Shown here: positions 6,213 through 8,689 of the stretch, piece by piece
Layout: each line of letters starts with the position of its first letter
Position numbering within the stretch: position 1 is the first letter of the stretch
Notes under the pieces: generated by a model
Seen by the model: the letters and a program-made list of their open reading frames with translations, nothing else
What the model was told of the DNA's origin: nothing
Databases searched by the model: none
Assembly: GCA_017394565.1 (NCBI GenBank)
Contig: JAFPXW010000161.1
Location: forward strand, 1 to 8,689
Length of the DNA: 8,689 nucleotides
Direction of reading: 5' to 3'
From: Oscillospiraceae bacterium
GTDB lineage: Bacteria; Bacillota; Clostridia; Oscillospirales; Ruminococcaceae
Translations under genes and position numbers: made by a program

Positions 6213-7616
6213 ATGAGCAAACTTACTAGAACCCTGGCACTGCTCGCTACTCTGGCAATGGCATCTTCTGCTTTTGTAGCTTGCGGCGGCAACAAGACCG
6301 AGTCCACTGCAGATTCCACTGCATCCGTAGCTGATTCTGCTGCTGAGTCCGCAGCTGATTCTGCAGCTGAGTCCGCAGCTGAGTCCGCAGCTGATTCTGA
6401 GGCTGCACCGGCTGGCGAGATCTCTCTGCCGGATACCGATGACACCCTGACCATCGTATGCTGGACTGACGCTGACCTGGCTAATATGTTCGACGTTTAC
6501 GGTTCTGACAACGTAGCTTATCAGAACTGCGGCGGTAACGGCGGCGAGGCTTCCACTCAGTACGCTACTTACCTGAACTCTGGCGACGACGTTGACCTGT
6601 TCGTAGCAGAGGCAGGCTGGATCCTGAACTACATCAACGATGACTCCATGTCCGCTCCGCTGTCCGATCTGGGCATCTCCGAGGCAGACTATGCAGACGC
6701 TTATCAGTACACTGTTGAGATCGGTACCGACAACAACGGCGTTCTGAAGGCAGCTTCCTGGCAGGCAGCAGCAGGCGGCTACGCTTACAACACTGACCTC
6801 GCTAAGGAGTATCTGGGTGTTGAGTCCGCTGATGATATGCAGGCTAAGATCTCTGACTGGGATAAGTTCGAGGCAACTGCTGAGGAGCTGAAGACTGCTT
6901 CTGAGGGCAAGGTTACCATGGCAGCTACCATCGGTGGTCTGTGGCAGGCATTCTCCACTGCTAAGAACGCAGCTTGGGTAGAAGGCACCACCATCAAGAC
7001 CGATGTTGCTAAGGAATTCACCGACATGGTTAAGGGCTACGTAGACAATGGCTACGTAAATCCGAACGTTGAGCAGTGGACCACTGACTGGACCAACGTT
7101 GGTCTGAACGGCGAGACTCTGGGTTACTTCTACTCCACATGGTGCCTCGGCGAGGGCGCACAGCTCGAGCAGAACGGCGGCAACGCTGGTAACTGGAACA
7201 TCGTTGTAGGTCCGCAGGAGTTCTTCTGGGGCGGTTCTTGGCTCTGCGTATCCCCGAACTGCAACACTGCTACTGAGGCTTCTAACTTCATCAAGTTCTT
7301 CACCTCTAATGCAGAATCCATGGAAGAGTATGCACTGTACTCTGGCGACTTCGTAAATAACAAGAAGGCTATGGATAAGATCGTTGCTGACGGTTCCAAC
7401 TCCAACGCTCTGCTGGGCGGCCAGGATCAGTTCGCAGTTCTGTCTGAGGTTGCTGCAGGCATCAAGATGTCTGACTCCATCACCAAGTATGACCAGAACC
7501 TGAAGGATACCTTCCTGACGACTCTGAAGGACAACATCTCTGAGGATACCGACACGATCCTGTCCAAGTTCACTGCACAGGCTACTGCTGATAACCCTGA
7601 TCTGTCTGCTGAGTAA
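6213..7616 (+). CDS. Sugar ABC transporter substrate-binding lipoprotein (family 1, CUT1 type)
   Basis: A 467-residue extracellular solute-binding protein that would capture an oligosaccharide and hand it to the permease encoded next. The N-terminus MSKLTRTLALLATLAMASSA followed by FVAC gives a lipoprotein signal with lipidated C24. Residues 29-66 form a low-complexity Ala/Ser/Asp/Glu arm, including six tandem [DE]SAA-type units (41-64), likely a flexible spacer holding the domain off the membrane. The binding domain starts at TLTIVCWTDADLANMF. It continues with DVDLFVAEAGWILNYI, AAGGYAYNTDLAKEYLG and WNIVVGPQEFFWGGSWLCVS; its many Trp/Tyr residues suit stacking against sugar rings. AAGGAGG (6197-6203) gives a strong start. 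Codon choice is strikingly restricted (Ala almost only GCT or GCA, Glu GAG), a sign of very high expression. Substrate is not determined; cellodextrin is suggested by the neighbouring cellulase. Confidence 0.92.
   Translation: MSKLTRTLALLATLAMASSAFVACGGNKTESTADSTASVADSAAESAADSAAESAAESAADSEAAPAGEISLPDTDDTLTIVCWTDADLANMFDVYGSDNVAYQNCGGNGGEASTQYATYLNSGDDVDLFVAEAGWILNYINDDSMSAPLSDLGISEADYADAYQYTVEIGTDNNGVLKAASWQAAAGGYAYNTDLAKEYLGVESADDMQAKISDWDKFEATAEELKTASEGKVTMAATIGGLWQAFSTAKNAAWVEGTTIKTDVAKEFTDMVKGYVDNGYVNPNVEQWTTDWTNVGLNGETLGYFYSTWCLGEGAQLEQNGGNAGNWNIVVGPQEFFWGGSWLCVSPNCNTATEASNFIKFFTSNAESMEEYALYSGDFVNNKKAMDKIVADGSNSNALLGGQDQFAVLSEVAAGIKMSDSITKYDQNLKDTFLTTLKDNISEDTDTILSKFTAQATADNPDLSAE
6333..6404 (+). 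repeat. 12-base in-frame tandem repeat encoding an Ala/Ser/acidic arm
   Basis: Six consecutive 12-base units encode D/E-S-A-A, the last diverged to D-S-E-A. They alternate between GATTCTGCAGCT-like and GAGTCCGCAGCT-like versions, giving a 24-base super-period in part of the tract. Such an array can change length by slippage or recombination without breaking the frame. Confidence 0.8.
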
Positions 7617-7623
7617 TTTTAGC

Positions 7624-7631
7624 AAACGTTT
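7624..7631. promoter_or_regulatory. AAACGTTT palindrome after the binding-protein stop, LacI/CcpA-operator-like
   Basis: The eight-base perfect palindrome has a central CG, as in operators of LacI-family proteins. The wider sequence TAGCAAACGTTTCAA fits the catabolite-responsive element pattern WTGNAANCGNWNNCW except at two positions. It lies eight bases past the binding-protein stop, where a bound protein could act as a roadblock. The same octamer occurs at 4897-4904. Function is conjectural. Confidence 0.3.
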
Positions 7632-7658
7632 CAACGAAATCTAAAATCAATTACGTAA

Positions 7659-7688
7659 GCCTGTGGGGGACGTCTGTCCCCCATAGGC
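7659..7688 (+). promoter_or_regulatory. Strong intercistronic hairpin between binding-protein and permease genes
   Basis: A 13-pair stem (7659-7671 with 7676-7688) has a four-base GTCT loop and a single G-U wobble, built around GGGGGAC/GTCCCCC. The sequence after it (AACGTGTTGTAATTTT) has no immediate T-run, so it is a partial terminator at most. Hairpins here are well known in sugar ABC operons such as malEFG, where they protect the 3' end of the abundant binding-protein message and lower expression of the permeases. Confidence 0.75.
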
Positions 7689-7725
7689 AACGTGTTGTAA
7701 TTTTATGTCGAGAGGGTGAAAAGCA

Positions 7726-8689
7726 ATGGCGTCAGCTGCACAGCGTCGTATTAAATCGATTTCCTATGCCAAATACGGATATATGTTCATTGCACCTTTT
7801 TTCCTTGTGTACTGCTTCTTCCAAGTTTGGCCGTTAATTTACACGTTTATCCTGTCCTTCAAGGGCAATCAGGCAGCCTATAATGACTGGGTAGGCCTGG
7901 ACAACTATTCCACGATCCTGTTCGGTCAGGGTTCCGCTTCCGGTGCGATGAATACTCATGCTGAGTTTGCAAAGGCACTGGGCAACACATTCATTCTTTG
8001 GTTCGGTAACTTCATTCCGCAGATCCTGCTTTCTCTGCTGCTTGCGGTTTGGTTTACAGATGCCAAGGTCAAGCTCCCCGGTAAGGGCTTCTTCAAGGTT
8101 GTTATGTATATGCCGAACATCATCACGGCTGCTTCCGTTGCGGCTCTGTATGTTAACCTGTTCGGTGACTCGAAGTACTACTTCATCAACGCAACCCTGA
8201 TGAATTTCGGTATGGATGAGCCGATCAAGTTTATCGCTGATCCGGTCAACTCCAAGATCATGGTTATGTTCATTCAGACATGGCTGTGGTTTGGTAACAC
8301 CATGATCATGCTGATGTCCGGTATCATGGGCATCAACCCGTCTCTGTTCGAGGCTGCGGACATCGACGGTGCGAACTCCACACAGCAGTTCTTCAAGATC
8401 ACGCTGCCTCTGCTGCAGCCCATCATGGTTTACACACTCGTAACCTCCATGATCGGTGGTCTTCAGATGTTCGATATCCCGTTCCTGTTCCACAATGGTG
8501 CAAACTTCTCCAAGGAACTCGAAACGGTTGCCGTTTACATCTACTACAACTTCAACAAGGTCCTTCTTGGAGAACTCGATAACCGCGTCCTCAGTATCCT
8601 TGTCAAAAGAAACTTCGGTTGTAAGAAGCTCGTAGTCATCAACGCCTGCTGCCTCTACTGCGTACTGAACGCCGGCCTGAAGTGTTACC
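7726..8689 (+). CDS. Sugar ABC transporter permease (MalF/UgpA-like), open at the window end and abnormal after about 8559
   Basis: This inner-membrane subunit of the CUT1 transporter forms half of the channel fed by the binding lipoprotein. The start is ATG 7726 with AGAGGG (7711-7716) nine bases upstream. The first membrane helix (YMFIAPFFLVYCFFQVWPLIYTF, about residues 19-41) is preceded by basic residues. Further helices lie around LGNTFILWFGNFIPQILLSLLL and VMFIQTWLWFGNTMIMLMSGI. The ATPase-contacting EAA loop is intact: EAADIDGANSTQQFFKITLPLL from E209. Family resemblance is good up to YIYYNFNK (residue 278). A normal protein would then give a segment like NYG-ASA and a last helix, but the frame here becomes Cys-rich and unlike a permease (CCLYCVLNAGLKC). 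The final 43 codons are probably not the natural C-terminus. The second permease would be expected further downstream. Confidence 0.85.
   Translation, partial: MASAAQRRIKSISYAKYGYMFIAPFFLVYCFFQVWPLIYTFILSFKGNQAAYNDWVGLDNYSTILFGQGSASGAMNTHAEFAKALGNTFILWFGNFIPQILLSLLLAVWFTDAKVKLPGKGFFKVVMYMPNIITAASVAALYVNLFGDSKYYFINATLMNFGMDEPIKFIADPVNSKIMVMFIQTWLWFGNTMIMLMSGIMGINPSLFEAADIDGANSTQQFFKITLPLLQPIMVYTLVTSMIGGLQMFDIPFLFHNGANFSKELETVAVYIYYNFNKVLLGELDNRVLSILVKRNFGCKKLVVINACCLYCVLNAGLKCY
8560..8688 (-). CDS. Possible fragment of an unrelated gene on the opposite strand, both ends missing
   Basis: Read from 8688 leftwards, the minus strand encodes a soluble-protein-like segment: GVQYAVEAAGVDDYELL, then TTEVSFDKDTEDAVIEFSKKDL up to about 8560. 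It is rich in Ala, Val, Asp, Glu and Lys, with codons typical of this genome (GTT, GCA, GAC, GAG). In contrast, the + frame over the same bases is Cys-rich and not permease-like. I do not recognise the product. The frame stays open further left, but there it only shadows the permease. The fragment is best explained by a join near 8554-8562 that brings in inverted foreign sequence. Confidence 0.35.

Overview
The window looks like a chromosomal segment of a fibre-degrading gut Clostridium-class bacterium, most likely a Ruminococcus of the cellulosome-forming kind (R. champanellensis or R. flavefaciens-like). The grounds are a secreted family GH5 cellulase ending in a type I dockerin, strong AGGAGG ribosome binding sites, a LacI regulator beside a CUT1-type sugar ABC transporter, and moderately GC-rich coding DNA. 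The genus is an inference; no rRNA or other marker is present. All recognised genes lie on the + strand.

Layout. (1) 1-98: the tail of whatever lies upstream, with a hairpin resembling a terminator. (2) 99-2220: a two-gene housekeeping unit, a cytosolic calcineurin-like metallophosphoesterase followed 19 bases later by a CCA-adding tRNA nucleotidyltransferase that starts at TTG. (3) 2221-2626: gene-free DNA holding a 226-base MITE-like element with perfect 16-base terminal inverted repeats and GC-rich internal hairpins. (4) 2627-4597: a near-consensus promoter and a 626-residue secreted GH5 endoglucanase with Thr/Pro/Glu-rich linker and C-terminal dockerin. (5) 4598-5129: 532 gene-free bases with several palindromes and, at the end, the promoter and leader of the next gene. 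(6) 5130-8689: a LacI-family regulator, a very highly codon-biased lipoprotein sugar-binding protein, and the first permease of the same ABC transporter, cut by the window end.

The genes from 2600 onwards make a plausible cellulose-use module: the dockerin-bearing cellulase would be docked on a cellulosome scaffold, release cello-oligosaccharides, and the binding protein and permease would import them under control of the LacI-type repressor. The sugar specificity is inferred from neighbourhood only. The transporter's second permease would be expected downstream. No ATPase is seen; CUT1 systems of Firmicutes often share one ATPase encoded elsewhere.

The most unusual points are the MITE-like element at 2341-2566 and the last 130 bases. 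At about 8560 the permease reading frame stops looking like a permease, while the opposite strand begins to look like a real protein, so a rearrangement or assembly join is likely there. I found no clear novel multi-gene system.
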